A stretch of 64,000 nt of DNA from Allobosea sp. LC85 (GCF_000735605.1 NZ_JPKG01000033.1:124001-188000), one strand, 5' to 3'. Counted from the stretch's first letter, positions 43,385-51,819 are shown. Made by a program: numbers and translations. Notes: generated by a model from the letters alone, not told the origin.

Positions 43385-43422
43385 CAGGCTCGAACCACGC
43401 GGGCAGGCTCGAACCACGCGGG
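43385..43422. repeat. 19-base perfect tandem duplication in the MBL/LysR spacer
   Basis: caggctcgaaccacgcggg occurs twice without gap (43385-43403 and 43404-43422), just upstream of the MBL gene. It may be slippage, or it may double an operator half-site in the divergent promoter region. Confidence 0.9.
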
Positions 43423-43506
43423 GTTGAGGAGGACGCTAGAGCCTTCCCCAAATCTGAGCTATCCAGAGAAATCGGGACGTTTCCTCCCGGAAATCGGAAG
43501 GCTGAA

Positions 43507-44439
43507 ATGGATCGCTTCGATGCGATGTCGGTGCTCCTCGCGGTCATCGAGGAGGGCAGCCTTTCGGCTGGAGCGCGCCGCCTGCGCGCGCCACTCACCA
43601 CGGTCAGCCGGAAGGTGGCCGATCTCGAACAGCACCTCGGAACCCGTCTTATCGTTCGCACCAGTCGGCGGGTCGCGCTGACGGATGCAGGCCGCGACTA
43701 TGTCGCCGCGTCCAGGCGAATCCTGGAACAGGTCGTGGAGGCGGAGCGGGCAGCCGCAGGCGAATACAGCGAACCGCGCGGCGAGCTGTCCGTAACGGCG
43801 CCAGTCGTCTTCGGGCGTCGCCACGTGCTCCCCGTCGCGGCCGAATTCCTGGCTGAATACGCAAAGATCGACCTGCGCCTGTTCCTGATCGATCGTCACG
43901 TCAACCTGCTGGAGGAGCATCTGGATATCGGCGTGCGGCTCGGCCATCTCGAGGACAGCAGCCTGATGGCGACGCGCGTCGGCGAGGTCAGGCGCGTGAT
44001 CTGCGCCAGCCCGGACTATCTGGCTCGCCACGGTCGTCCCGCCGTTCCCGAAGACCTGCGCGAGCATGACGGCATCACGTTCAAGGGCTTCTCGACCTCC
44101 CCGGAATGGCGCTACCGTCGCGATACGGCTGCGCTCTCGGTGGAGCCGCGCACGCGGCTTGCCGTCAACTCGACCGAGGCGGCGGTCGATGCCGCCGTGG
44201 CTGGTCTCGGCGTGGCTCGGGTGCTGTCCTATCAGATCGTCGACGAGTTGCGCTCAGGCGCGCTCGTGCCCCTGCTCGAAGCGTTCGCGCCGGAGCCGAT
44301 ACCGGTTCAGCTCGTCTATGCCGGCCAGGGTCAGTTACCGGTCAAGGCGCGTTCATTCCTGGATTGGGTCGCGCCGCGCCTTCGCGCCCGGCTAGATCAC
44401 GCTGCGTTTGGACGAATCGTCCAAACGCAGAAAACGTGA
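43507..44439 (+). CDS. LysR-family regulator with repeat-encoded C-terminus
   Basis: A 310-residue LysR regulator (MDRFDAMSVLLAVIEEGSLS). The helix-turn-helix is SAGARRLRAPLTTVSRKVAD (residues about 20-39), followed by LIVRTSRRVALTDAG. The effector domain has HLDIGVRLGHLEDSSLMATR and VNSTEAAVDAAVAGLGVARV. ATG at 43507 follows GGAAGG. It is divergent from the MBL hydrolase and probably controls it. The last 15 residues (from about residue 296) are encoded inside the palindromic repeat that begins at 44393 and supplies the stop codon; a normal family member would end soon after WVAPRLRARL, so the repeat has replaced the native end. Confidence 0.88.
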   Translation: MDRFDAMSVLLAVIEEGSLSAGARRLRAPLTTVSRKVADLEQHLGTRLIVRTSRRVALTDAGRDYVAASRRILEQVVEAERAAAGEYSEPRGELSVTAPVVFGRRHVLPVAAEFLAEYAKIDLRLFLIDRHVNLLEEHLDIGVRLGHLEDSSLMATRVGEVRRVICASPDYLARHGRPAVPEDLREHDGITFKGFSTSPEWRYRRDTAALSVEPRTRLAVNSTEAAVDAAVAGLGVARVLSYQIVDELRSGALVPLLEAFAPEPIPVQLVYAGQGQLPVKARSFLDWVAPRLRARLDHAAFGRIVQTQKT

Positions 44440-44505
44440 TCGACTCTCATCGTTTAGAGCATGCTTCATGCGAAAAACCGTTGCCACTTTTTCGCAGCAT
44501 GCTCT
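44393..44505. repeat. Composite palindromic repeat, copy 3 (complete)
   Basis: Two palindromic modules in series: tagatcacgctgcgtttgg with its complement (to about 44446), then agcatgcttcatgcgaaa ... tttcgcagcatgctct (to 44505). The whole 113-base unit is nearly identical, in reverse orientation, to 60642-60755. It overlaps the 3' end of the LysR gene. Confidence 0.9.
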
Positions 44506-44703
44506 GGCGGATCTTCCGGTCTGCCCGGAATGAGTGGCTCGCAGAGCTGGATCGGTTTGCTCGGATCATTTCGGGGGTGGTTGACCTTGTCCTCCGATCT
44601 TATCCAGCGCCGAGTTCGTTTCCGACGGTTCTGGGGGCCGTTCGGCCTGGTGAAATGACGGGCTCGGGTGCTGCACGTGCGGCATGGCGCGGCGCCAGGG
44701 CCG

Positions 44704-44733
44704 GGTGCAGGTAAGAATGGTGCAGGTAAGAAT
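44704..44733 (+). repeat. Two tandem 15-base units before the HARP-like gene
   Basis: ggtgcaggtaagaat occurs at 44704-44718 and again at 44719-44733. The repeat lies in frame with the gene at 44791, reading Gly-Ala-Gly-Lys-Asn twice, but upstream of the chosen start. Confidence 0.85.
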
Positions 44734-44790
44734 GTGGAGGTGAACGCGGCAGGCGTCTGCGTCCATCTCGAGGACAGGGACCGAGCCACG

Positions 44791-45717
44791 ATGCCATCCC
44801 CGCTAGAGAGCATCACTGTCGAACCGCTCGGCGAGGACAGGACTGGCGCGACCGCGTCCTTCCCCTATGACGCGGCGCTCGTCGAGCGCTTTCGCGCGGC
44901 GTTTCCCCGGGCGCGCTGGCGCGATGACCGCCGCGCCTGGTTCGTGCCGGGCAGCACGGCCGAGAAGCGGCTCAATCGCTGGCTGCAGCGGGAGCTGTCG
45001 GGCGTTCTCGCGCATGCCGACGCGCGCGGCAAGGACGCCTTTGCATTCGATCCGATCACGAGCGACTACCTCGTTGCGGCTGAGGATCTGCTGGTCCGCA
45101 CGCCTTATTCCAGGACCATCGTCGCGGAGCTGCGCGCCGTTCCCTGGGCGTGGTGGGACGGGGACGAGAAGCTCTGGCGCATTCCCTATCGCTCGCTGGA
45201 GGATCTGCGGCACCGTTGGCCGGCGATCGAGGCGGCCGCGCGTCGCAACGAGCCGGCCGAGCGGAAGCGGCGGCGAGACGAGTTGAAAGGCTCTGCCGAG
45301 GATCGCGCCTTGCGCGCGAAAGCCAGGGAGCGGCAACGTCATCGCTATCCGGTCCGCGCCGATCAGCTCCCACCCGGCGACCGCCCGCTCATGTCTCATG
45401 CCGGCGCGCTGGTCTTCACCGAAGTCACAGGTGAGCTGGTCGATGAGGAGAGCCTGGGCGAGCACTACCCCTGGAGCGCCGGGGCCATCGGTGACTTCGT
45501 CTGGGCGAGCTGGCGCAGGCCCGGCCATGATGAGCTGGTGCGGACATGGCCGGCGCGGCAGCCCGCGACCGGGACGGAACTGGCGCGGGGCTGGTGGCAG
45601 CCGACGATCGAGGAATTGCGGGATGCGCGACGCAAGGCGCGATCGCTCGAACGGGCCCAAGCGACGCGCAGGCAACGGCATCCGAGTCGGAGCGAGCCGG
45701 AAGAGAAGCCCGTATAG
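44791..45717 (+). CDS. HARP-like domain protein without helicase
   Basis: A 308-residue protein with two copies of a short module resembling the HARP domain of SMARCAL1-type annealing helicases. Copy 1 (residues about 20-66) contains ASFPYDAALVERFRAAFP and RAWFVPGSTAEK; copy 2 (about 96-145) contains RTPYSRTIVAELRAVPWA and EKLWRIPYRSLEDL. Both share an aromatic-rich Pro-Tyr, a helix, a W-D pair and a closing W-x-I/V-P. The rest is basic and probably disordered, then a C-terminal domain with HAGALVFTEVTGELVDEESL. No SNF2 ATPase is present. It may bind DNA or nucleic-acid junctions. ATG at 44791 is the best start; the frame is open further upstream. Confidence 0.65.
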   Translation: MPSPLESITVEPLGEDRTGATASFPYDAALVERFRAAFPRARWRDDRRAWFVPGSTAEKRLNRWLQRELSGVLAHADARGKDAFAFDPITSDYLVAAEDLLVRTPYSRTIVAELRAVPWAWWDGDEKLWRIPYRSLEDLRHRWPAIEAAARRNEPAERKRRRDELKGSAEDRALRAKARERQRHRYPVRADQLPPGDRPLMSHAGALVFTEVTGELVDEESLGEHYPWSAGAIGDFVWASWRRPGHDELVRTWPARQPATGTELARGWWQPTIEELRDARRKARSLERAQATRRQRHPSRSEPEEKPV

Positions 45718-45816
45718 GCAAAGAGTTATGGTCGTTCGCTGCAACCGGAGATCAGGTTCCGGGAATGCTGTTTTAGGTTTGGGGGGCCGCCGAATGGCCT
45801 GGTCTGGTGAACCGAC

Positions 45817-45841
45817 GGAACTTGGGCGTGAGCGAGGGGTT
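45817..45841 (+). promoter_or_regulatory. Candidate EcfG promoter (GGAAC-N16-GGTT) for the glucan protein gene
   Basis: GGAAC at 45817-45821, 16-base spacer, GGTT at 45838-45841, ending 31 bases before the start codon of the OpgG/D-like gene. Confidence 0.5.
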
Positions 45842-45872
45842 AGGCTCGTACCATTGGAATGACGGGCCCATC

Positions 45873-47495
45873 ATGATGAACGCAGGCTGCAGCCACTTCC
45901 TCACACGTCGCTCCGCTCTGGCGACGCTCGTCTCGACGGCTTTCCTTGCAAGCGGGCGGGGTTCGCAGGCTGCTCCGACGCCTCAACCAGGCGCTGTCCG
46001 GTTTGGCTACGACGATGTCGTCACGCAGGCGCGCCTGCTGGGCGAGCGGCCCTTCGATCCCGGCGGTCTGACGATTCCGCCGGAGTTGTCGAAACTGACC
46101 TATGACAGCTACCGCGAGATCCGCTTCCGCCGGGAAAAGGCCTTGTGGCAGGAGAGCGGGTCCGACTTTCGCCTGCACCCGTTTCATCTCGGCTTCCTGC
46201 ACAACAAGCCGGTGCAGCTGCATGTCGTGAAGAATGGCAACGCCATCCCGATCCCGTTCACGACAGGCCTGTTTGAATACGGCAAGGTGCCGGTTCCCAA
46301 ACAGCTTTCACCCTCCCTTGGATTTGCCGGGTTTGCGGTGACGACCACTCTCAACAATCCCAAGGTCCAGGATGAGGTGATCTCGTTCCTGGGGGCGAGC
46401 TATTTCAGGCTGATCGGGCGGGGCCACCGCTACGGGCTTTCTGCCCGCTCCCTCGCGATCGATGTCGGTGGCAAGCAGCCCGAGGAGTTTCCCTTCTTCC
46501 GCGCCCTGTGGCTGGAAGAGCCGGGGGCAGACAGCCTCGACCTCGTGATCTACGCCCTCCTGGATTCCCCTTCCGTGACGGGCGCATTCCGCTATGTCGT
46601 GTCGCCCGGCCGCAAAACCTCGACGACGGTCACGGCCACCATTCTGCCGCGCGTCGAAATCCCGCGGATCGGCATCGCTCCGCTGACCTCCATGTTTCTC
46701 GCGGGCGAGGGCGATCTTGGACACCGAACCGATTTCCGGCCGGAAGTTCACGACTCCGACGGGCTGCTGATGCAGACCGGTTCCGGTGACTGGATCTGGC
46801 GGCCCATCCGCAATCCCGGGAGCTTGCGGATTTCCAGTTTTGGCGACCGCGATCCGCGAGGCTTTGGCCTGATGCAGCGCGACCGCGAATACGGGCATTA
46901 TCAGGATCTGGAAGCGCACTATCACGCGCGGCCGGGCTACTGGGTCGAGCCCATCGGTGAATGGGGCGAGGGCCGCGTCGACCTGATCGAGATCCCGACC
47001 AACAACGAGGCATTCGACAATATCGTGGCCTGCTGGACGCCGGCACAGCCGCTCGAGATCGGCAAGGCGAGCGAATTCACCTATCGCATCGCGGCCTTGT
47101 CGACGACGAACGACCTGCATCCGATGGCGCAGGTCCGTAACAGCTTCAGCGGCTGGGACAGCCGCGAGCCCGATGCCGATGGCATGGGCAAGCAGCGTTT
47201 CATCATCGATTTTGCGGACGGTGACCTGGGGTATTTCCTGAACGACCCCAAGCGTGTCGAGATTGTCGCCTCAGCGACGGCCGGTTCGATCACCAACACC
47301 ATCATCGATGCCAATCCCGCCGCGAAAGGCTTTCGTGTCATCCTCGACGCGACACTGCCGGTAGGGCAAACTGCCGACTTGCGCGCCCATCTCAAGGCGC
47401 GAAACCGCATCCTCTCCGAGACGTGGACGCAGTCTTGGTCGGTTCCTTCCCCTGCCGTCCGTGGTGCGCCAGACCATGTGGTCACCCGGGATTAA
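45873..47495 (+). CDS. Periplasmic glucan biosynthesis protein, OpgG/OpgD family
   Basis: A 540-residue exported protein of the MdoG/MdoD family, which shapes osmoregulated periplasmic glucans. A twin-arginine type signal leads (FLTRRSALATLVSTAFLASG, cleavage near SQAAP), as in OpgD. The mature body matches the family in many places: FGYDDVVTQARLLGERPFDP, LSKLTYDSYREIRFRREKAL, FGLMQRDREYGHYQDLEAHY and PGYWVEPIGEWGEGRVDLIEIP. The second ATG at 45876 could also be used. The partner glucosyltransferase OpgH is not nearby, so it works with a distant gene or in a different glucan system. An EcfG-like promoter upstream suggests stress control. Confidence 0.92.
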   Translation: MMNAGCSHFLTRRSALATLVSTAFLASGRGSQAAPTPQPGAVRFGYDDVVTQARLLGERPFDPGGLTIPPELSKLTYDSYREIRFRREKALWQESGSDFRLHPFHLGFLHNKPVQLHVVKNGNAIPIPFTTGLFEYGKVPVPKQLSPSLGFAGFAVTTTLNNPKVQDEVISFLGASYFRLIGRGHRYGLSARSLAIDVGGKQPEEFPFFRALWLEEPGADSLDLVIYALLDSPSVTGAFRYVVSPGRKTSTTVTATILPRVEIPRIGIAPLTSMFLAGEGDLGHRTDFRPEVHDSDGLLMQTGSGDWIWRPIRNPGSLRISSFGDRDPRGFGLMQRDREYGHYQDLEAHYHARPGYWVEPIGEWGEGRVDLIEIPTNNEAFDNIVACWTPAQPLEIGKASEFTYRIAALSTTNDLHPMAQVRNSFSGWDSREPDADGMGKQRFIIDFADGDLGYFLNDPKRVEIVASATAGSITNTIIDANPAAKGFRVILDATLPVGQTADLRAHLKARNRILSETWTQSWSVPSPAVRGAPDHVVTRD

Positions 47496-47553
47496 AGTAT
47501 TGGCCCGCACTATGGATTGCGGTTTTGGGGAAAGCCGGTGCAAACACGGAAAG

Positions 47554-47594
47554 TTGGATCATCCGATCGGATGCGATCCGGTCCGATGATCCAA
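47554..47594. other. Long imperfect palindrome after the glucan gene
   Basis: ttggatcatccgatcgga (47554-47571) pairs with tccggtccgatgatccaa (47577-47594) with few mismatches around a five-base centre. It could be a bidirectional terminator or an operator; no T run follows. Confidence 0.6.
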
Positions 47595-47646
47595 CCGTGA
47601 TCGCTCCGTCCTGGACGCATTCCCCGGCCTGCAGGCGTGAGACCTG

Positions 47647-48303
47647 ATGAAGCTGCTGCCACGATCCCTGCTCATTCGACCCCGCCTTGTGATCGCGCTC
47701 GCGGCGATTGCGGTGCTGACGATCCTGCTGCCGGGCGATTGGCGGTGGTCGACCCGGTTCCTGGTCGCATGGGACGCCGGCGCCATCGTCTATCTCGGGC
47801 TGCTGACCACGATGATCTTTGGCGAGAGCATCGAACAGATCAAGGCGCGCGCCGCCGAGCAAGATGAAGGCGCGCTCGCGATCCTGATCATCGCCTGCCT
47901 GGCAGCCGCGGCGAGCATTGCCGCCATCGGCATTCAGCTCGCCCGCCTGCAGAGCGTGCCGCCTGACGAGAGAGCGCTGCACCTGGCGCTGGGCGCGGTC
48001 ACCATCGTCAGCTCCTGGGCGCTGGTGCACGCCTTCTTCACGCTGCACTACGCGCATGATTTCTACAGCGATGACGGCGCCGAGGGCGGCCTGGATTTTC
48101 CAGGCAAGGGAGAGCCCGACTATGTCGATTTCCTCTATTTCTCCTACACGATCGGCTGCACCTCGCAGACATCTGATATCGGCGTCACCACGCGGCAGGT
48201 CAGGACGATGGTCCTGGCCCATTCCATTCTCTCGTTCTTCTTCAACACCGCCATCCTGGCCTTCGGCATCAATGTCGGCGCCTCGCTGCTCTCCGGGGCC
48301 TGA
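47647..48303 (+). CDS. DUF1345 family membrane protein
   Basis: A 218-residue inner-membrane protein with about five spans: VIALAAIAVLTILLPGDWRW, WDAGAIVYLGLLTTMIFG, ALAILIIACLAAAASIAAIG, VTIVSSWALVHAFFTLHYAH and the last pair. The family hallmark is LYFSYTIGCTSQTSDIGVTT, which recalls a pore-loop of two-span ion channels, then LAHSILSFFFNTAILAFGIN. ATG at 47647 begins with a basic N-terminus (KLLPRSLLIRPR). It stands alone after the glucan gene. The role is unknown; a channel-like function is a speculation from the loop only. Confidence 0.85.
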   Translation: MKLLPRSLLIRPRLVIALAAIAVLTILLPGDWRWSTRFLVAWDAGAIVYLGLLTTMIFGESIEQIKARAAEQDEGALAILIIACLAAAASIAAIGIQLARLQSVPPDERALHLALGAVTIVSSWALVHAFFTLHYAHDFYSDDGAEGGLDFPGKGEPDYVDFLYFSYTIGCTSQTSDIGVTTRQVRTMVLAHSILSFFFNTAILAFGINVGASLLSGA

Positions 48304-48792
48304 GGCTGCTCCGGGCCGGACGTCCGAGTTGCCCATGGCGCATTCCCCGGAGCATGACGGTCAACCGGACCGCCGCAATGGAAGGGCGGGGATGGGGCGG
48401 GGATGGCCAGGTGCAGTCGGGCCGGCCGTTTAGCTGCCGTGCGAAGGCGGTTTTCCAAGTAGATATGCAGTCGATCGTATTCCGATGTCGTAGCGACAAT
48501 ACCGGAATTGCTTTCAATTTTGAAATAATGAATGCATAGCGAAGTTGCAATCACCGCTGTACTCTTGGTCATCGAACGATGTAGGCTGGTATTGCTCGCT
48601 TTCTCCCCTCCCATCGCGGGCAAGCCGGTCGGCGCGGCCTTGGCCGCTGCGCTGGCCGGCATTTTCCGCTGGGTGACTGGCGATACCCGAAAATGCCGAT
48701 CGGCGGCCGGCCCAAGGCAGTGAAGCGGCGCAACCAAAGGCCTATGGCGTGCCAGGGTTTGGTCGATACGGTCCGCCGGGCGAACTGCTCCG
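48304..48792. other. Gene-free stretch with an AT-rich centre
   Basis: About 490 bases between convergent genes. Around 48450-48545 the base composition drops to a clearly lower GC level. Short open frames exist on both strands, but none has a ribosome site with plausible protein composition. No repeat matches elsewhere in the window were found. Confidence 0.4.
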
Positions 48793-49386
48793 TTACTTGG
48801 CCGCTCCAATCTGCTGCATCAGGGTGGCGTTGTCCCAGAACAGATATTCTTCATCCATGGTGCCCTGTTTGTTCCAGTGCCCAAGGGTCGTCATCGGAAG
48901 GTGATAGGCCTTGCCGGTCGGCTGGATCACTGCGCCGTTGGGCAGCGTCATCGGCTTGGTGAAGGTGCCGTCGAGGAATCCCATGACCGCGGTCCATTCG
49001 CCGTCTGCCGTGCCGAAGCGCACCGGGTGCTCGGTGATCCGGTTGTCCGGAGCGAAGGTCCACATGAACGCCAGCTCCTTGATGTGGTCGGGGATACCCT
49101 TGCTGGTGTGCCCGTCCGGATAGTGCACGACGATGTCCTGCGCGTGGCTCCGGTGAAGGTGCTCCCACTGCTGTCCGGTGTAGACGTGGAAATCCAGGTC
49201 GTCGAAATTGCCGAGATTCCGGGCCAGGGCTTTGGGAATTCCCGGAATTTTCGGCGTCGGCTTGCCCACGCTCGTGCCTGGCCACCGCCCCTGATCCGCG
49301 GCCAATGCCGGTGCCGCGACAAGCATGGTCGCCGACGCAATTGCGAGACCGACTTCGAATGTGAGCGCGCAGATTGCCTTCGTCAT
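48793..49386 (-). CDS. Secreted SnoaL-like/NTF2-fold protein
   Basis: A 197-residue exported protein. Signal peptide residues 1 to about 29 (ALTFEVGLAIASATMLVAAP, cleavage near ALAAD). The mature part reads as a SnoaL-like polyketide cyclase/ester cyclase module: FDDLDFHVYTGQQWEHLHRS, VVHYPDGHTSKGIPDHIKEL, FGTADGEWTAVMGFLDGTFT and EYLFWDNATLMQQIG. Enzymes of this fold act on hydrophobic ring substrates, but secreted forms are uncharacterised. The His-rich loop HLHRSH might bind a metal. It stands alone on the reverse strand. ATG at 49386 follows GGAAGGGGGAAG, a good ribosome site. Confidence 0.85.
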   Translation of the reverse strand: MTKAICALTFEVGLAIASATMLVAAPALAADQGRWPGTSVGKPTPKIPGIPKALARNLGNFDDLDFHVYTGQQWEHLHRSHAQDIVVHYPDGHTSKGIPDHIKELAFMWTFAPDNRITEHPVRFGTADGEWTAVMGFLDGTFTKPMTLPNGAVIQPTGKAYHLPMTTLGHWNKQGTMDEEYLFWDNATLMQQIGAAK

Positions 49387-49477
49387 CGCTTCCCCCTTCC
49401 GAGTCGCGCGGAGTTCGCGTTCCTGGCCGTGTAGCGCATCTCCAGATCTCGCGTTCCGCTACGGCGAATTCGGCCGG

Positions 49478-49774
49478 CTAGTTGAAGGCAGCGTATTCGA
49501 GCAGCGCGATCAGATCGTCATCCCGGATGATGATGGCGCAACCATTGTTGTGGTCGATGATGATCTCGACAATCGAGCCGCCGAGAAACGCTGCGTTCGC
49601 ATAGCGCGCAGCTGCGCGAATGCCGATGAAGGTTGCCGTGGGGCTCTCGCCCGTCCAGACAGCAACCGTGCAGTTTGCGGACTCGCATTGCTCCGCTATG
49701 AGCCAAGGATTGATCGTCAACTCTTGTCCCGCCCATCCGGCTGAAGGAGAGTTATGAAACCATTCTGAGGCCAT
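49478..49774 (-). CDS. Hypothetical protein, 98 residues
   Basis: A reverse-strand frame with lower GC than its surroundings and normal amino-acid composition (MASEWFHNSPSAGWAGQELT at the start; IVEIIIDHNNGCAIIIRDDD near the end). The repeated Ile/Val strands suggest a small beta-rich fold. No signal peptide or known domain. A GTG-type start further upstream at 49795 is possible. Its codon use differs somewhat from neighbours, so transfer or degeneration is possible. Confidence 0.45.
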   Translation of the reverse strand: MASEWFHNSPSAGWAGQELTINPWLIAEQCESANCTVAVWTGESPTATFIGIRAAARYANAAFLGGSIVEIIIDHNNGCAIIIRDDDLIALLEYAAFN

Positions 49775-49837
49775 CTGTAGTACTAAAGGTCTCACGACCC
49801 GTCTGATCCGTCATCGGACCAAAGTCCGTTCGATTAT

Positions 49838-50314
49838 CTAGTCCCATTCACTATCGTGAGATCGGATGTCGCGTATCGAGCGAAGGAGACCGATCGCCTT
49901 ACGCAAAGGACCAGCCCTGGGGATCGGGAGCGCGGCTCCACCGGCGGTGGCTATCGCCTCGGCAACATCTTCGTGGGAATTGCCGACGAACTGCCGCTTG
50001 CCGCTGATCTCGAGGGACGACAGGATTCCATCCGCCTGGTGCCTGGAATCCAGTGGAAGCGGCCCCGATGCTTTCTCGGCGTCGAACCAGACCGGCGATC
50101 CGTCCGGTAGCGCAAGTTCCGCAAGCGTTGGCAGTTTCTCGCCCACGACAGCCGCGACATAGTCCGGAAGCTCGATCACCAGCAGGAGATCGACGCAGTC
50201 GATGCGCGTCTTGGCGAGAGGGTCGCCGTCGCTGGGAAGAGCCCGCCTGATGCGGGCGACCCGGCGAGCGAGCAGTTGAACCGGAGATCCATCGGACAGT
50301 GTCAGCGAGATCAT
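49838..50314 (-). CDS. Hypothetical protein, 158 residues
   Basis: A reverse-strand gene (start MISLTLSDGSPVQLLARRVA) with good codon use. Features include an N-terminal two-strand segment, IDCVDLLLVIELPDYVAAVV, WFDAEKASGPLPLDSR and a C-terminal helix (GPLRKAIGLLRSIRDIRSHD). No signal peptide, membrane span or named family is recognised. It could be a small cytoplasmic regulator or an immunity-type protein, but nothing supports either. It lies next to another small hypothetical gene on the same strand. Confidence 0.6.
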   Translation of the reverse strand: MISLTLSDGSPVQLLARRVARIRRALPSDGDPLAKTRIDCVDLLLVIELPDYVAAVVGEKLPTLAELALPDGSPVWFDAEKASGPLPLDSRHQADGILSSLEISGKRQFVGNSHEDVAEAIATAGGAALPIPRAGPLRKAIGLLRSIRDIRSHDSEWD

Positions 50315-50525
50315 CGGCAGTCCCGGGCCCTCGTTTCAAGGCAGCCAACTCATCGTAATGCGTCTTCTGGCCGATACTCAATCAAGTCATGCTCATAACC
50401 TTAAGGCAGGACGACCTTCGTCGCGCGCGACCGGTCGAATGCGACGTCGATCTCACCGCTACCGCGCCGCAAGATCGCCCCGAGGTCTCTTCGTCTGAAC
50501 ATGCCTTTCCTGAATAATTGTTCAT

Positions 50526-50550
50526 GGAACCAATGACTTGGAAGAGTGTT
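50526..50550 (+). promoter_or_regulatory. Candidate EcfG promoter (GGAAC-N16-TGTT) for the DUF1236 gene
   Basis: GGAAC at 50526-50530 and TGTT at 50547-50550 with a 16-base spacer, 34 bases before the DUF1236 start codon. One base differs from the exact box. Confidence 0.5.
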
Positions 50551-50584
50551 CCGTACTCCGGCGGGGGCTCACGGGAGATCGATC

Positions 50585-51013
50585 ATGATCAGGAAGATTG
50601 CCCTTGTGGCTGCGCTCGTCGCCCTGCCTATGGCCGTGTCGGCGCAACAGCCCAATCCCGGTGCGGCAGGTGGTGCCGCGGCCGGCGCGGGAACCGGAGC
50701 TGTCGGTGGTGCGATTGTCGGCGGGCCGGCGGGCGCCGCGGTCGGAGCTGTCGGTGGCGCCGCGGCTGGCGCGATCGCCGGCGGCATCGCGGCCAACCGG
50801 CGCGCCGAATTCCGCACCTATGTGACGGAGCAGCGGGTTCCTTCGGTGGCCTATCGCGAGAAGGTCGTCGTCGGCGCGACGCTTCCCCAATCCGTCACGT
50901 ATCGGGAGGTTCCGGCGCGTTTCGGGAAGACCAAGTATCGCTACACGGTCGTGAACGATCAGACGGTGCTGGTCGAGCCGAGGACCCGCAGGATCGTGCA
51001 GATCATCGAATGA
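50585..51013 (+). CDS. DUF1236 protein with glycine-zipper region
   Basis: A 142-residue exported protein. Signal peptide residues 1 to about 20 (KIALVAALVALPMAVSAQ), then a long Gly/Ala zipper (residues about 24-65, with repeated GxxxG such as GAVGGAIVGG) that could pack in a membrane or oligomerise, and a C-terminal DUF1236 domain (YREKVVVGATLPQSVTYREV, then VVNDQTVLVEPRTRRIVQII). DUF1236 proteins are common in Hyphomicrobiales and often induced by stress. ATG at 50585 has GGGAG eight bases upstream. An EcfG-like promoter precedes it and a strong hairpin follows. Confidence 0.9.
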   Translation: MIRKIALVAALVALPMAVSAQQPNPGAAGGAAAGAGTGAVGGAIVGGPAGAAVGAVGGAAAGAIAGGIAANRRAEFRTYVTEQRVPSVAYREKVVVGATLPQSVTYREVPARFGKTKYRYTVVNDQTVLVEPRTRRIVQIIE

Positions 51014-51025
51014 TGACCTGAAAAC

Positions 51026-51057
51026 GGAGAGGCCCGCCGAGAATGGCGGGCCTCTCC
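51026..51057 (+). terminator. Strong GC-rich hairpin after the DUF1236 gene
   Basis: ggagaggcccgcc (51026-51038) pairs perfectly with ggcgggcctctcc (51045-51057) around a six-base loop. It lies 12 bases after the stop codon. There is no T run, but a stem this strong is a likely transcription end. Confidence 0.75.
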
Positions 51058-51140
51058 CATGTTTGGCGTGAGACTGGGCACTGGGCGTCCGGCCTGAGGA
51101 TCGGGTTCGGGTCCGGTCCTTCGCGACTGGGGATGGCTGC

Positions 51141-51698
51141 TCAGAACCCGCCCATGGCTTGCGGCAGCATGCGCTTCAGGACGACGTCGCGGCGGATCAA
51201 TGCATGATACAGCGCTGCGCCGATATGCGTCACGATGATGACGATCAGAAAATACCCGACCCAGCGATGAAGCGTAAACAACGTCTCCGCCAAAGCTTCG
51301 TCCTTGCCGAGGATGGGGGGAAGATTGAACAGCCCGAAGAACGGTGTCGGCGCACCGTAAACGGAGTTGGCGGTGTAGCCGACGATCGGCATGGCGATCA
51401 GCAGAACATAGAGCGAGGTATGGACGGCGGAGGATACGGTCTTCTGCCAGGGCTCGATTCCCGGATCGGCGATCGGCGCGCCCATGACGAGCCTGTTGAC
51501 TAGCCGCAGGATCATCAGCAGCAGGATCGTGACGCCGAGCGACTTGTGGAAATTATAGAGAAGGTCCTGTGTCGGCCCTTTCTCCACGCGTGTCATCGCG
51601 ATCGCCACCGGTGCGGTCGTCAGCACACAGATGGCAATGAGCCAGTGAAGCAATTTCGATGTTGCGGGATAGTGGTCGGTCCTCGTGCCGTAAGACAT
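51141..51698 (-). CDS. Cytochrome b561 family protein
   Basis: A 185-residue di-heme membrane cytochrome of the bacterial b561 (CybB) type. Four spans; heme-ligand histidines lie in SKLLHWLIAICVLTTAPVAI, LYNFHKSLGVTILLLMILRL, SAVHTSLYVLLIAMPIVGYT and TLHRWVGYFLIVIIVTHIGA. It passes electrons from quinol or to superoxide/oxygen in the membrane. ATG at 51698 (MSYGTRTDHYPATSKL) is the start; GGGAGAG is upstream. It lies 121 bases downstream of the sugar dehydrogenase on the same strand, so the two may form an oxidation chain, though a separate promoter is possible. Confidence 0.92.
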   Translation of the reverse strand: MSYGTRTDHYPATSKLLHWLIAICVLTTAPVAIAMTRVEKGPTQDLLYNFHKSLGVTILLLMILRLVNRLVMGAPIADPGIEPWQKTVSSAVHTSLYVLLIAMPIVGYTANSVYGAPTPFFGLFNLPPILGKDEALAETLFTLHRWVGYFLIVIIVTHIGAALYHALIRRDVVLKRMLPQAMGGF

Positions 51699-51819
51699 TG
51701 CTCTCTCCCGGGCGGCGGCCAGTTCGTTCTCGACTAGCCCCTGCGAGCACAACGCCGATGCGAGGCGGAAGTTCGCTCGCCTTGGATTGCCTCGCTGCAG
51801 GCTCGCGGGCTGGCGGAGG

